A DNA stretch of 64,000 bases from Chitinophagaceae bacterium (GCA_004322425.1 SCVJ01000042.1:62001-126000); one strand, 5' to 3'. Counted from the stretch's first letter, positions 27,497 through 39,183 are shown. The notes: generated by a model not told the origin, from the sequence alone. Made by a program: numbers and translations.

Positions 27497-27975
27497 TAAA
27501 GTTTTATCATATTTATAGGATCTTCAAAATCTTTTAACATTGGTCTTTTATTTTCCCAGCCATCGGGCAAAATGAGTAACCGTAAATCAGGGTGATGTAA
27601 AAAATTTACACCAAACATTTCATAAACTTCTCGTTCATGAAATTCGGCAGTACGCCAGATTGATGACACTGTTTCAATTTCAGGATGTTCTCTATCTAAT
27701 GTTATTTGTAAAACTAGAGGTTGTCGATGTGTAGTGGATGTAAAATGATACACCATCGTCAAATGAGTTTTCCAATCTATACAAGTGAGGCAAAATAAAA
27801 AATCAAAGTGGAATGAAAGATTTGTTTTGAGTTGGGTTACAACATTCAAAAAATCTTCTTTAGAAATATTCATTTTCAACCAAGTTCCACTTTCATCAAT
27901 AGTTGCAGAAGGTATCTCAGTTGTAAATTGAGGAAATAATTCAATGAGTTTTATTTTCAAATCTTCTTTTGTCAT
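27496..27975 (-). CDS. nuoC: NADH-quinone oxidoreductase subunit C
   Basis: 159 residues, 30-kDa subunit. 'LTCIDWKTHLTMVYHFTST' and 'PEIETVSSIWRTAEFHEREVYEMFGVNFLHHPDLRLLILPDGWENKRPMLKDF' are the family signature. It packs on NuoB and NuoD in the peripheral arm. It overlaps nuoB by 4 nt at the start and nuoD by 1 nt at the end. Confidence 0.96.
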   Translation of the reverse strand: MTKEDLKIKLIELFPQFTTEIPSATIDESGTWLKMNISKEDFLNVVTQLKTNLSFHFDFLFCLTCIDWKTHLTMVYHFTSTTHRQPLVLQITLDREHPEIETVSSIWRTAEFHEREVYEMFGVNFLHHPDLRLLILPDGWENKRPMLKDFEDPINMIKL

Positions 27976-28529
27976 TGAATAACCTGTTCGGGTTTTTGCA
28001 TTCTAATTTGTTCTCTGGTAAGCCCACTTTTTATTTTTTCTTGTAAAGTAATCATCGCATGAAGTAATGCTTCGGGTCGTGGCGGACAACCGGCAATATA
28101 AACATCAACAGGAATTATATGATCTGCTCCTTTTACAACAGAATACGTATTGTAAAAAAAAGGCCCTCCGCTAGTAGCGCAAGCGCCCATAGCTATTACA
28201 TATTTAGGATCGGCCATTTGATCGTACAATCTTTTCAGCACAGGCCCCATTTTATTAACAATGGTTCCGGCAATAATAATTACATCAGCTTGGCGGGGCG
28301 TTGCTCTTGCTACTTCAAAACCAAATCGACTCCAATCATATTTTGCACCGGCCGTACTCATCATTTCAATAGCGCAACAACTAGTTCCAAAAACTAATGG
28401 CCATAAAGAATTTGATCGTGCCCAATTGATTACATCATCAATTCTACTTAACAGAACTCCTCCGGTGGGCGACGGATGTACTGTTCCTGGAAAAGCATCC
28501 ATTTGTGATGTGGTAGGTTTTATATCCAC
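27972..28529 (-). CDS. nuoB: NADH-quinone oxidoreductase subunit B (cluster N2)
   Basis: 185 residues from a GTG start that overlaps nuoA by 10 nt; an alternative ATG lies ten codons in, before 'DAFPGTV', and either is possible. Ligands for the N2 4Fe-4S cluster are visible: 'TSCCAIEMM' (tandem Cys 51-52), 'MGACATSGGPF' and 'AGCPPRPEALL'. It transfers electrons to quinone at the NuoD/NuoH interface. Confidence 0.96.
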   Translation of the reverse strand: MDIKPTTSQMDAFPGTVHPSPTGGVLLSRIDDVINWARSNSLWPLVFGTSCCAIEMMSTAGAKYDWSRFGFEVARATPRQADVIIIAGTIVNKMGPVLKRLYDQMADPKYVIAMGACATSGGPFFYNTYSVVKGADHIIPVDVYIAGCPPRPEALLHAMITLQEKIKSGLTREQIRMQKPEQVIQ

Positions 28530-28870
28530 TTTAAAGCTCCTTTTTTGTGGGCATATAAAAACCCGATAAATAATATGAAAAAGAAAATAACAATTTCAAC
28601 AAACGCTAACCATCCCATACTTTTTGCCACAACTGCCCAAGGGTAAAGAAAAATAAGTTCAACATCAAAAATTAAAAAGATAAGTGCAAACAAATAATAT
28701 CCCACATTAAATTGTACCCAACTTGGCCCACGTGTGGGTACACCACATTCGTAGGTTTCACCTTTTTGTTTATTCTTCGTTGCTTTTAAAACTATTTTGG
28801 AAACCAGCATTGCAATACCGGAAAAAGCAATGGCAGCAATTATTAAAACAATTAGTGAAGAAGCGCCCAT
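28520..28870 (-). CDS. nuoA: NADH-quinone oxidoreductase subunit A
   Basis: 116 residues, three membrane helices. The loop 'YECGVPTRGPSWVQFNVGYYLFALIFLIFDVELIFLYPWA' is diagnostic, including the conserved Cys. First gene of the nuo series. The 74-bp gap from the upstream FNR-like gene contains no clear terminator, and only a weak TATTTTCG element could act as an internal promoter. Confidence 0.96.
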   Translation of the reverse strand: MGASSLIVLIIAAIAFSGIAMLVSKIVLKATKNKQKGETYECGVPTRGPSWVQFNVGYYLFALIFLIFDVELIFLYPWAVVAKSMGWLAFVEIVIFFFILFIGFLYAHKKGALKWI

Positions 28871-28944
28871 AGCGAATTTGTGTTTGTACGAAAATAAGAA
28901 CTCCTATTTACAAAACGAACAGAGAGTTGTCAATTTTAAAACAG

Positions 28945-29667
28945 TTATCCGTATAATTCCTGGTGAATGGATTTTTTGTCATAACCCAATTCGACGATTC
29001 GATTTTTGGCTTCATCAATCATATTCTTCCATCCGCATAAAAAGAAATGGGCGGGTTGTTTTGATCCACAGAGTTCTTCATAAATGACATGCAAGTATCC
29101 GGTTCGTCCTTCCCACTGTTCTCGGGATAATACAGGAATGTATTGAAAAGTTGGAAGTTCCTTTTGTAATTGAGATAATTCATTATGATACAACAAATCT
29201 TCTTTTGTTCTTGTACCAAAAATTAAATAAATATTTTGGTGTGATATTTTTTTATTATTAATGTGATGAGCCATACTTCTGAATGGAGCAATACCCGTAC
29301 CGGTACAAATGAAAAAGAGATCATGATTCAAGTCATCTTCTTTTAGTGTAAATACTCCTTGTGGTCCACGAAATACTAATTCACTTCCTATATTTATTTC
29401 ATTAAAAAGATAGGTTGTTCCGGCGCCAAGTTTGTTGAGAACAATAATTAATTCAAAAATATTACTACCGTCGGGACTGTTGGCAATTGAATAACTCCGT
29501 AGTCGTTTATTTACTTTTTCATGAATGGGTAAATCTAGTGTTACAAATTGTCCGGGTGTAAATTGAAACTCTGTGATTTCAGGCACTTCAATCCAAAATT
29601 TTTTGGTATTGTAGGTTTCGTCTTCAATACGAATTACGTTTCCTTTTATCCAAGGTAATAATGCCAT
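28945..29667 (-). CDS. Ferredoxin-NADP+ reductase-like flavoprotein
   Basis: 240 residues. The N-terminal beta-barrel carries the FAD motif 'RLRSYSIANSPDG' (RxYS). The NAD(P)-binding half has 'FICTGTGIAPFRSM' and the C-terminal 'FFLCGWKNMIDEAKNRI', ending near a Tyr as in FNRs. There is no attached 2Fe-2S ferredoxin domain, so electrons must pass to a separate carrier. It lies 74 bp upstream of nuoA on the same strand. Because the nuo cluster lacks the NADH module, a role in moving electrons between NAD(P)H and ferredoxin for complex I is an attractive inference but unproven. A TAACTTTA element with TTG 20 nt upstream may be its promoter. Confidence 0.85.
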   Translation of the reverse strand: MALLPWIKGNVIRIEDETYNTKKFWIEVPEITEFQFTPGQFVTLDLPIHEKVNKRLRSYSIANSPDGSNIFELIIVLNKLGAGTTYLFNEINIGSELVFRGPQGVFTLKEDDLNHDLFFICTGTGIAPFRSMAHHINNKKISHQNIYLIFGTRTKEDLLYHNELSQLQKELPTFQYIPVLSREQWEGRTGYLHVIYEELCGSKQPAHFFLCGWKNMIDEAKNRIVELGYDKKSIHQELYG

Positions 29668-29725
29668 TTGCTAAAGTTAATATACAAAAGTGAATGAACC
29701 AATCCTTGTTTTTGAAACTATATTA

Positions 29726-30265
29726 TCACAAATGGGCATCAGGCTCCAACAGCACAATTGTTTTGCTTCTTGCGAAATATTTTTTTCCTCTCCAATAATA
29801 TCCTAAAACAAGTTCTGAATTTTTAATAATTCGAGCTAAATAGCGAGATCGAAAAGTAGCCATATCGCTTATGAGACCAATAGGATAGGCTAGTACAATT
29901 TTATTATTTGTATTGGGAACTAAATAGGTTGTATCGCCTAATGTGTTTGCAGGGTAAATAAGTTTAGTAACGGGTGTGGTTGCAATTTTTTCACATTTTG
30001 CTTTGAATCTTTTTCCGGATATCCATAAATCAACCGGTTCGATTTCTTCCAAATTATCTGTTTCAATATAAAACCAATAATTATAAGTTGGAAGGTGCTC
30101 GGTTCTGATGGTATTTCCTTTTTCATCAGTTATCTTTTGTAAAATTCCAGGAATATTATCCTGTTTGTAGGCATAAATTTCTTTTATTGGAAATGAATAT
30201 TGTGCAAATACTGCACTATTTAAGAGCAAGCCAAATAGGATAGAAGTGATTAATTTCTTTTTCAA
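29726..30265 (-). CDS. Secreted hypothetical protein
   Basis: 179 residues with a signal peptide ('MKKKLITSILFGLLLNSAVFAQ'). I do not recognise a family. The mature part is mainly beta-strand in character ('NYWFYIETDNLEEIEPVDLWISGKRFKAKCEK', 'NNKIVLAYPIG', 'SELVLGYYWRGKKYFARSKTIVLLEPDAHL') with one Cys. It is probably periplasmic. It starts 3 bp after the large T9SS cargo gene on the same strand, so the two are likely co-expressed. Confidence 0.65.
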   Translation of the reverse strand: MKKKLITSILFGLLLNSAVFAQYSFPIKEIYAYKQDNIPGILQKITDEKGNTIRTEHLPTYNYWFYIETDNLEEIEPVDLWISGKRFKAKCEKIATTPVTKLIYPANTLGDTTYLVPNTNNKIVLAYPIGLISDMATFRSRYLARIIKNSELVLGYYWRGKKYFARSKTIVLLEPDAHL

Positions 30266-30268
30266 AAT

Positions 30269-33253
30269 CTAGTTCATTATTTTTTGAACATGCTTGTATT
30301 TGCCATTATCGCTGGTAATACAAATGATATAAATCCCTTTAGCATTTTTAGTTAAGTTAATAACACCATCTTGATAATTTTTTTCTTCACGTTTTATTTC
30401 TTGCCCATTTATATTTAGAAGTTGAATTAAAATCTTTTTGACTTCATATTGGGTTCCTATTTTATATTGTATCAAATTACTTCCAGCAGTTGGAAATACA
30501 TTCGCAATAAATTTTTTATCGTTTAAAACCGGATTAATAATTCCCGTAACCGGATTAAAGTTGGGTGTGCCGAGAAAAGAATAATAAATTCCGTTACCGT
30601 GTGTTCCCACCAACAGTACATTATCAGTTGCACGATATGACAAAGATGAAATGACTGCAAAATTTATTTCCGCTGAACCTTCTCTCTGCCAAACTGGAGA
30701 TCCGCCACCAGCAACTGTAGTGCCTAAATTTTCAACACCAAATAAACCGGCTGATGTGCCAACATAATATTCTGTAACTGGATTATTACTTGCGTCTTTT
30801 TTAACGGTAATCATACAACTGCGAGCAGAAATATAACCCGACGAAATAGTTCCTGCTAAGTTGCCTTCTGCTTGCCTCCAAGTTGGGCTTGCACTTTTTG
30901 CATTATTTGTCCACCAAATATTCGTTACATTATTTAAGCTGCTTCCCGATGTTACACCGTAGTTTGAAACAACTAACATTATCTCGTTATCATTATTTGG
31001 ATTTACTGAAATGTCTTGAATATTTAAGTTGGCTGTATTGGATGGAGAAATATTAACCGGTGCAGAAAGAATAGCGGTATTTCGCGGATCATCCAAACGA
31101 AATACTTTCCCGTCAGTAGTTCCGATATAAAGTACATGACCTGAGTTATAATTTCCACGACTAAATGCAAGTGCACGAATAGCAATATTAGTTCCATTGG
31201 AAACATTTACAGCATTAGAAACGCCGGTCAATTCTGTCCAACCAGATGATGAAACAGTTGAAGCTGCAGTTGTGCGGAAAAGTCTGTTGAAATTTATATA
31301 ATACAAGTCTTCAGTATTATCTGGATTTAATTTGAAGTTGGTAACAAATTCACCAAACTCTGTAGTGGAACCGGTATAAGACGGTGTAAGTCCAGTCGGG
31401 CGAATATCAGTTGTACTAAAAGATGATTGAAGCACTCCTCTTCTTATGGAACCTAATTGGATTCCTGCATATAAATATTGTGTGCTTCCATTTCTTTTTG
31501 ATATTCCTACAGCAACTCCATCGCCACCAACTAAACGACGATGATTATTACTATCCGAAGCAGGTACTCCAACTATTCCACTTTTATCTCTGAACTGAGT
31601 TCCGTTATCTTGAGCACCACCAACGAAATTATTAATTCCCGTTTCGGGATCAATAGCTACATAATAATATTGTAAGGTTTGATAATTGTTCAAATTAGTC
31701 CAAGAAACTGTTGAGCCACTTGCGGTAATGTCATTTGTTACTTGTATGCCACCATCATTTGAACAAATAGCTACATTAGAATTAGATGGATTAAATGCAA
31801 TGTTATGAATGTCGGGATGGCTATTGGCATAAAAAGTCAACGTAGGTAATGTGTTCCCGTAACCACCAATCCAAGATGAACCAGCGGCTGAAGAAAATCC
31901 ATTAGTAGATCGGTAAAGACTTGTTCCTCCTAAAATAACAAAATTGGGATCGTTTGGTTTTACTGCAATCAATAAATCATATCCACCCTGAATAGCAAAT
32001 GGATCTGTAGCCTCGTGATTACCACCTGAAAAATCGGGAAGATTAGCAGATAGATTTGTCCAAGTATTTCCACTCGTCATATCTAGTTTAAACAAATCAG
32101 CTTCCTTGCTAAAGCTTGGGCTTGCATTAGAAAGTCCATTTTGATATAGTGTGTAAAGAATATTTTCATTTGAAGGAGCCAATGCCAATAAAATTCTTCT
32201 TGTATCGTAGTAGTTCGATCCGCTAACAACTTGATATGTGTGAGCATTGCCTCGCCAATCTGCAACTGAATCAACTCCTAAAATAGAACCACCAGCTAAT
32301 CGAGTAAATGAATTCTGATCGCCAGATGTTGATTTCCAAACTCCCCGCAAACTAAAATCCGGAGCGGCTCCTGTGTAGCCAAGATAAACTTTTCCTGTTG
32401 CAGAAATTACAACATCACTTTGTCCATTTACTGCAAACGATGCAGTAGTGCTTCCAAAAACAGTTTGAAAAGTTGTACCACCATCAACCGTACGCATCAA
32501 TCGGCGATGTCCTGCAACATAAAGATTTCCGTTAACCGGGTTGATTGCTAATTTATGTACATAGTCAAAGGGGTGATCAAATCGTTCTGCAATACCGGAG
32601 GCAATTGCAGCGCCATTAATATCTGTAATGTTGTTTAGTGGTAATCGAATCCAAGTGGCTCCGTTGTCGGTTGATTTAAAAATTCCGTGCGCAAAATAAC
32701 CGGCACCAATTGCTTCTGTTGAATTACCAACATATTCTCCGCCACCGGCAAACCAAGTATCTTGTTGTCCAGATCTTGGATCTTGAACAACAGTAGCCAC
32801 ATTATGTATTTCGTTTGAAGGAGAAACTCTTGTCCAATTTGCTCCTCCATCTGTTGTTCTATAAATACCACCACTAATACTTCCCGCAATAATTACTCTG
32901 TTTGTAGTTCCGTTGAAACGCACATCGTATGCTAATGCTCTTGTTCTACCACCAATGTTGTTGGGGCCTGCTGGAAAATAAGTGTTTTGTGAAGCAGTTC
33001 TGTTTACACTATTCGATAAATTACGAATTGGAATTGTTTTTGCAAATTCAATTTCGTGTTCACGCATTCCAATAGGAATTTCTCCCGTTGTTGGATCTTT
33101 AATCATATCGGCATCATATTTCCAACGTAATAAATGATAAGCCGATTGTTTTATTTCTTCTTTATTTACTGAACTATTGTTTTTCAGTAAATAACAAATA
33201 GAGGCAACACCAACAACCAACAAAAAGGCAATTAATATTTTTAATTTCTGCAT
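30269..33253 (-). CDS. T9SS-exported beta-propeller (sortilin/BNR-like) protein
   Basis: 994 residues. An N-terminal hydrophobic segment ('LKILIAFLLVVGVASICYLL') serves as the Sec signal. Repeats with 'GIYRTTDGGANWTRVSP', 'GIFKSTDNGATWIRL' and 'RLMRTVDGGTTFQTVF' are Asp-box/BNR blades of VPS10-sortilin-like propellers, preceded by the common 'PAGPNNIGGRTRALAYD' block. The last roughly 80 residues ('VFPTAGSNLIQYKI....LLNINGQEIK....KGIYIICITSDNGKYKHVQKIMN') form a T9SS type A sorting domain. The protein should therefore cross the outer membrane through the type IX system and be released or anchored. The ligand or substrate is unknown; no catalytic site was recognised. Confidence 0.85.
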   Translation of the reverse strand: MQKLKILIAFLLVVGVASICYLLKNNSSVNKEEIKQSAYHLLRWKYDADMIKDPTTGEIPIGMREHEIEFAKTIPIRNLSNSVNRTASQNTYFPAGPNNIGGRTRALAYDVRFNGTTNRVIIAGSISGGIYRTTDGGANWTRVSPSNEIHNVATVVQDPRSGQQDTWFAGGGEYVGNSTEAIGAGYFAHGIFKSTDNGATWIRLPLNNITDINGAAIASGIAERFDHPFDYVHKLAINPVNGNLYVAGHRRLMRTVDGGTTFQTVFGSTTASFAVNGQSDVVISATGKVYLGYTGAAPDFSLRGVWKSTSGDQNSFTRLAGGSILGVDSVADWRGNAHTYQVVSGSNYYDTRRILLALAPSNENILYTLYQNGLSNASPSFSKEADLFKLDMTSGNTWTNLSANLPDFSGGNHEATDPFAIQGGYDLLIAVKPNDPNFVILGGTSLYRSTNGFSSAAGSSWIGGYGNTLPTLTFYANSHPDIHNIAFNPSNSNVAICSNDGGIQVTNDITASGSTVSWTNLNNYQTLQYYYVAIDPETGINNFVGGAQDNGTQFRDKSGIVGVPASDSNNHRRLVGGDGVAVGISKRNGSTQYLYAGIQLGSIRRGVLQSSFSTTDIRPTGLTPSYTGSTTEFGEFVTNFKLNPDNTEDLYYINFNRLFRTTAASTVSSSGWTELTGVSNAVNVSNGTNIAIRALAFSRGNYNSGHVLYIGTTDGKVFRLDDPRNTAILSAPVNISPSNTANLNIQDISVNPNNDNEIMLVVSNYGVTSGSSLNNVTNIWWTNNAKSASPTWRQAEGNLAGTISSGYISARSCMITVKKDASNNPVTEYYVGTSAGLFGVENLGTTVAGGGSPVWQREGSAEINFAVISSLSYRATDNVLLVGTHGNGIYYSFLGTPNFNPVTGIINPVLNDKKFIANVFPTAGSNLIQYKIGTQYEVKKILIQLLNINGQEIKREEKNYQDGVINLTKNAKGIYIICITSDNGKYKHVQKIMN

Positions 33254-33354
33254 ATAAAATTCATGAATTTGTATCGTAAAAACTGATAATAAATATACGG
33301 CTCATTTTTAAATGAACGGAATCTCCGCAACTATTTATTATTTTTACAGCCAAC

Positions 33355-36300
33355 ATGAGTGTACAAGGGTTGTTGGATTTGTATAAAAATTCTCCCCGTC
33401 TTTTTCAATTGACGGACAAGCTTTCTATTGACAGACCTCAAAAAATAAGGGTAGAAAATCTTGCCGGAAGTTCAAAACAGTTTCTTTTTTCAGCAGTTTT
33501 ACAGCAATCAAGGCTCGCTCAATTGAACCATTTAGTTGTGTGTAATGATGCGGAGGAGGCGGCTTATTTTCATAATAATGTGGAGCAACTCACCAATGCG
33601 TTAAATATTTTTTATTTTCCTTCTTCGTTCAAGCATCCAAAAGATTTTACTCGGCTTCACAGTAGTCACGTGATGATGCGAACGGAAGCAATTACAAAAA
33701 TTGCTACACAATTCAAGCAAAACAATTCAGTCAATAAAAAAATTCTAATTACTTACCCCGAGGCGTTAATTGAAAAAGTAGTATTGCCTGATTTGATTTC
33801 ATCCAGTTTAATTTTTATTAAAGTTGGAGATGAATTGAAAGTAGAAAATTTACTGTTGCAGTTATCGAATTATGGATTTGAAAGAACTGATTTTGTTTAT
33901 GAACCCGGACAATTTGCTATTCGAGGTGGCATTCTGGATATTTATTCTTTTGGAAATGAAAAACCATATCGGATTGAATTGTTTGGGAATGATGTGGAGT
34001 CCATAAGAATTGTGGATCCTGAATCGCAAATGAGTGAGCGAAAGCTTTTACAAGTCAGCATTATCCCAAATGTTGAAATAAAATTTTCTGACACAGAAAA
34101 AATTTCACTTATAGAATTTTTTCCGGCCAATACTGTTATTTGGTTGCAAGATGAAGAACTGATATTTGAAAAGATAAAAAAAATCGAACAAACTTTTCGT
34201 GAGTTTAATAAAACAGGAAAAGAGGAACTTGAAGAAAATAAAAGCAATGACGACGAATCTGAACTTCGAATTCATTTGTCGAATAAAGATTTTTGTACTG
34301 GTGAAGAATTGGAAAAACAATTTGCTACTCGGCGTTGCATTTTGTTTGAAAACAATTCGAGTAGAAAAATGAGTTCAAACGAATCTGCTATTTCATTTAC
34401 TATAAAAAATCAGCCAACATTCAATCGCAATTTTGATTTATTGATTAGCGATTTAAAAAACTGGGAAAAGAATGGATTCAGTATTTATTTGTTTGCAGAA
34501 AATCCAAAACAGTTAGAACGATTGTACAACATTTTTGAAGATGTAAAAGCCAACATTCATTTTACTCCCATTGCCACTGCCATTCACGAAGGGTTTATTG
34601 ATGAAGATGTAAAAATAGTTTGCTACACCGATCACCAAATATTTCAACGCTATCATAAATACCGCATCAAACAAGTTTATAATAAAAGCAAAGCACTTAC
34701 TTTACGCATACTTCGTGAATTACATCCCGGCGATTTTGTAACGCATATTGATCATGGTGTTGGTGTTTTCAGTGGGTTGCAAAAATTGGAATCGAATGGA
34801 AGAGTGCAAGAAGCCGTGCGGATTATTTACAAAGACAGTGATGTTCTTTATGTTAATATTAACTCGCTGCACAAGATTGCAAAGTATTCTGGTAAAGAAG
34901 GCACTATTCCAAAAATCAATAAACTAGGAAGCGATGTTTGGAATAAATTAAAAGAAAAAGCAAAAGTAAAAGTTAAAACCATTGCGTTTGATTTAATAAA
35001 ACTTTATGCGCAACGAAAAGCACAAATGGGCTTTGCACATACACCGGACAATTATTTACAAACAGAATTGGAAGCTTCTTTTATCTACGAAGACACTCCG
35101 GATCAAGCCACAGCAACAAGCGATGTAAAAAAAGATATGGAATCCTCATCACCAATGGATCGATTGGTTTGCGGCGATGTAGGATTTGGTAAAACAGAAA
35201 TTGCCATTCGAGCTGCTTTCAAATCTTGTGTTGATGGAAAGCAAGCGGCAATATTAGTTCCCACTACCATTTTGGCATTTCAGCATTATAAAACATTTTC
35301 TGATCGGTTGAAAGATTTTCCGGTTACGATTGATTATATCAACCGATTTAAATCTTCGAAAGAAAAAAAAGAAATACTTCAAAAACTTGAAGCTGGAAAA
35401 ATTGATATCATTATTGGTACACACGGATTACTAAGTAAAGATGTGAAATTTAAAGACCTTGGATTGTTGGTTGTTGACGAAGAACAAAAATTTGGCGTAG
35501 GACATAAGGAAAAAATTAAAACCTTTAAAACAGCAGTTGATTGCTTAACATTAACGGCAACTCCAATTCCAAGAACACTTCAGTTTTCGTTGATGGGGGC
35601 AAGAGATTTGAGTATTATCAATACTGCGCCACCAAATCGGCAGCCCATTCAAACGGAAGTTTCAGTTTTTAATCAGGACTTAATCCGCGAGGCAATTTAT
35701 TATGAAACAGAACGTGGTGGACAAGTTTTTTTTATTCATAATCGTATTCTGGGATTGCCAGAAATAGCAACACTACTGCAAGGACTTTGTCCCGATTTGA
35801 GTATTGGATTAGCGCACGGTCAAATGGAAGGACATCAATTAGAAAAACATATTCTTGATTTTATTGATAAAAAATATGATGTGTTGGTTTGTACTAATAT
35901 TGTTGAAAGTGGCGTAGATATTTCCAATGTCAATACAATTTTTATTCATAATGCGCATCAATTTGGATTAAGCGATTTGCATCAATTGCGCGGTAGAGTG
36001 GGACGCAGTAATAAAAAAGCTTTTTGCTATTTATTGGCACCACCCAAAAGTACTTTGCCAGATGACTCCAGAAAAAGATTACAAACTTTAGAACAACATG
36101 CCGATTTGGGAAGTGGTTTTCAAATTGCCATGCGTGATTTGGATATTCGTGGCGCCGGCAATATGCTGGGTGGTGAGCAGAGTGGTTTTATGACTGAGAT
36201 TGGTTTTGAAACCTATCAAAAAATTCTGGATGAAGCCATTCGTGAATTAAAAAGAACTGAATTTAAAGAGTTATTCAAAGATGAAATTTCTAAACAAGAC

Positions 36301-36783
36301 GATTTTGTATCAGAATGTAGTATTGATACGGATTTGGAAATTTTAATTCCCGATGAATATGTAGAAAGTATTACAGAAAGATTATCGCTGTATCAGCGAT
36401 TAGACAATTGCGAAACGGAGGATATTTTGCAGAATATGGCGAAGGAATTAAAAGATAGGTTTGGAGAATTGCCTACTGCTGTAAGCGATCTTTTTGTAAC
36501 GGTTCGTTGTCGTTGGATAGCTGTAAAGCTGGGATTTGAAAAGTTAGTTTTAAAAGACAATCAGTTGCGTTGTCATTTTATCAATAAGCACGATTCACCA
36601 TTTTTTGAATCAGTCATCTTTAAAAAAATTCTATTGTTTTTGCAAACTGAAACGAATGTTGCTCGTTTAAAACAAAAAGGAAAATTATTTTTGTTGCAAG
36701 TGGAGCCCATCAAAGAGATGGATTCTTTATTACAATTTTTGCAAAAAATGCATCGATTTTGTTTTGAAAAAATAAGCCAATAA
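33355..36783 (+). CDS. mfd: Transcription-repair coupling factor
   Basis: 1142 residues, full length. UvrB-homology region at the N-terminus ('FRGGILDIYSFGNEKPYRIELFGNDVESIR' type block), then the RNA-polymerase interacting domain ('HPGDFVTHIDHGVGVFSGL'). The SF2 translocase has Walker A 'CGDVGFGKTEIAIRAA', motif II 'VVDEEQKFGVGHKEKI', 'LTATPIPRTLQFS' and 'GRVGRSNKKAFCYLL'. A C-terminal TRCF domain follows. It removes stalled RNA polymerase at lesions and recruits UvrA. Divergent from the T9SS cargo gene; a terminator hairpin follows immediately after its stop. Confidence 0.97.
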   Translation: MSVQGLLDLYKNSPRLFQLTDKLSIDRPQKIRVENLAGSSKQFLFSAVLQQSRLAQLNHLVVCNDAEEAAYFHNNVEQLTNALNIFYFPSSFKHPKDFTRLHSSHVMMRTEAITKIATQFKQNNSVNKKILITYPEALIEKVVLPDLISSSLIFIKVGDELKVENLLLQLSNYGFERTDFVYEPGQFAIRGGILDIYSFGNEKPYRIELFGNDVESIRIVDPESQMSERKLLQVSIIPNVEIKFSDTEKISLIEFFPANTVIWLQDEELIFEKIKKIEQTFREFNKTGKEELEENKSNDDESELRIHLSNKDFCTGEELEKQFATRRCILFENNSSRKMSSNESAISFTIKNQPTFNRNFDLLISDLKNWEKNGFSIYLFAENPKQLERLYNIFEDVKANIHFTPIATAIHEGFIDEDVKIVCYTDHQIFQRYHKYRIKQVYNKSKALTLRILRELHPGDFVTHIDHGVGVFSGLQKLESNGRVQEAVRIIYKDSDVLYVNINSLHKIAKYSGKEGTIPKINKLGSDVWNKLKEKAKVKVKTIAFDLIKLYAQRKAQMGFAHTPDNYLQTELEASFIYEDTPDQATATSDVKKDMESSSPMDRLVCGDVGFGKTEIAIRAAFKSCVDGKQAAILVPTTILAFQHYKTFSDRLKDFPVTIDYINRFKSSKEKKEILQKLEAGKIDIIIGTHGLLSKDVKFKDLGLLVVDEEQKFGVGHKEKIKTFKTAVDCLTLTATPIPRTLQFSLMGARDLSIINTAPPNRQPIQTEVSVFNQDLIREAIYYETERGGQVFFIHNRILGLPEIATLLQGLCPDLSIGLAHGQMEGHQLEKHILDFIDKKYDVLVCTNIVESGVDISNVNTIFIHNAHQFGLSDLHQLRGRVGRSNKKAFCYLLAPPKSTLPDDSRKRLQTLEQHADLGSGFQIAMRDLDIRGAGNMLGGEQSGFMTEIGFETYQKILDEAIRELKRTEFKELFKDEISKQDDFVSECSIDTDLEILIPDEYVESITERLSLYQRLDNCETEDILQNMAKELKDRFGELPTAVSDLFVTVRCRWIAVKLGFEKLVLKDNQLRCHFINKHDSPFFESVIFKKILLFLQTETNVARLKQKGKLFLLQVEPIKEMDSLLQFLQKMHRFCFEKISQ

Positions 36784-36805
36784 AAAAAGGGGCATTAAGC
36801 CCCTT
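36782..36805 (-). terminator. Intrinsic terminator between mfd and the 67-residue gene
   Basis: Stem AAGGGGC/GCCCCTT with a 5-nt loop. Read on the minus strand it is followed by seven T residues, a strong terminator for the small gene. On the plus strand a T-rich run follows a few bases later, so it may also stop mfd transcription. Confidence 0.8.
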
Positions 36806-36827
36806 AAAAATTTTTCTTTTTAAAATA

Positions 36828-37031
36828 TTACCAGCCTTGTTTTGCAAAACCAGCCTTTATAGCTGCTAAAGCTTTAGCTTCATTACAAAGTGTGGTAAGT
36901 TTATTTCCTTTACCGTCGTTTCCTTGAGCCATATAAGCTCCTCTTGCCGTTTTTGTAACTACAGCATCTAGCATTGGAACACCTTTTTCTTTAGTTTTTA
37001 CATTGTAAGCCGTTAATTGTGCGTTGCTCAT
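36828..37031 (-). CDS. Small conserved-looking basic protein, 67 residues
   Basis: 67 residues, no signal peptide or membrane helix, rich in Ala and Lys ('MSNAQLTAYNVKTKEKGVPM', 'NEAKALAAIKAGFAKQGW'). I cannot assign a family. The coding potential looks real: good ATG, no overlap with other genes, a dedicated strong terminator 23 bp after the stop, and 128 bp of its own upstream region. The pattern of a short beta part ('MLDAVVTKTARGAYMAQGND') followed by a helix suggests a small folded domain. Possible roles include nucleic-acid or ribosome binding, but this is speculation. Confidence 0.65.
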   Translation of the reverse strand: MSNAQLTAYNVKTKEKGVPMLDAVVTKTARGAYMAQGNDGKGNKLTTLCNEAKALAAIKAGFAKQGW

Positions 37032-37159
37032 GGTAGTTGTTTTTGTGTTAGTAATAACTGAAAATAAGCATTTTATGAAAATTAGCCTTAAAAATTAGTA
37101 CAGAAAGTTATAAAAAATGTGCATATTAGCTATAACTAATTTATTTTTAACGACTTAGC

Positions 37160-39157
<1,998 letters not shown>

Positions 39158-39183
39158 TTAATAATTAATAAAAATAAGTGGGA

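Noticed and set aside
37125-37140. Near-palindrome ATTAGCTATAACTAAT downstream of gyrB
   Set aside because: Very AT-rich, no following T-run in the gyrB direction that would make a clear terminator, and no known operator matches.
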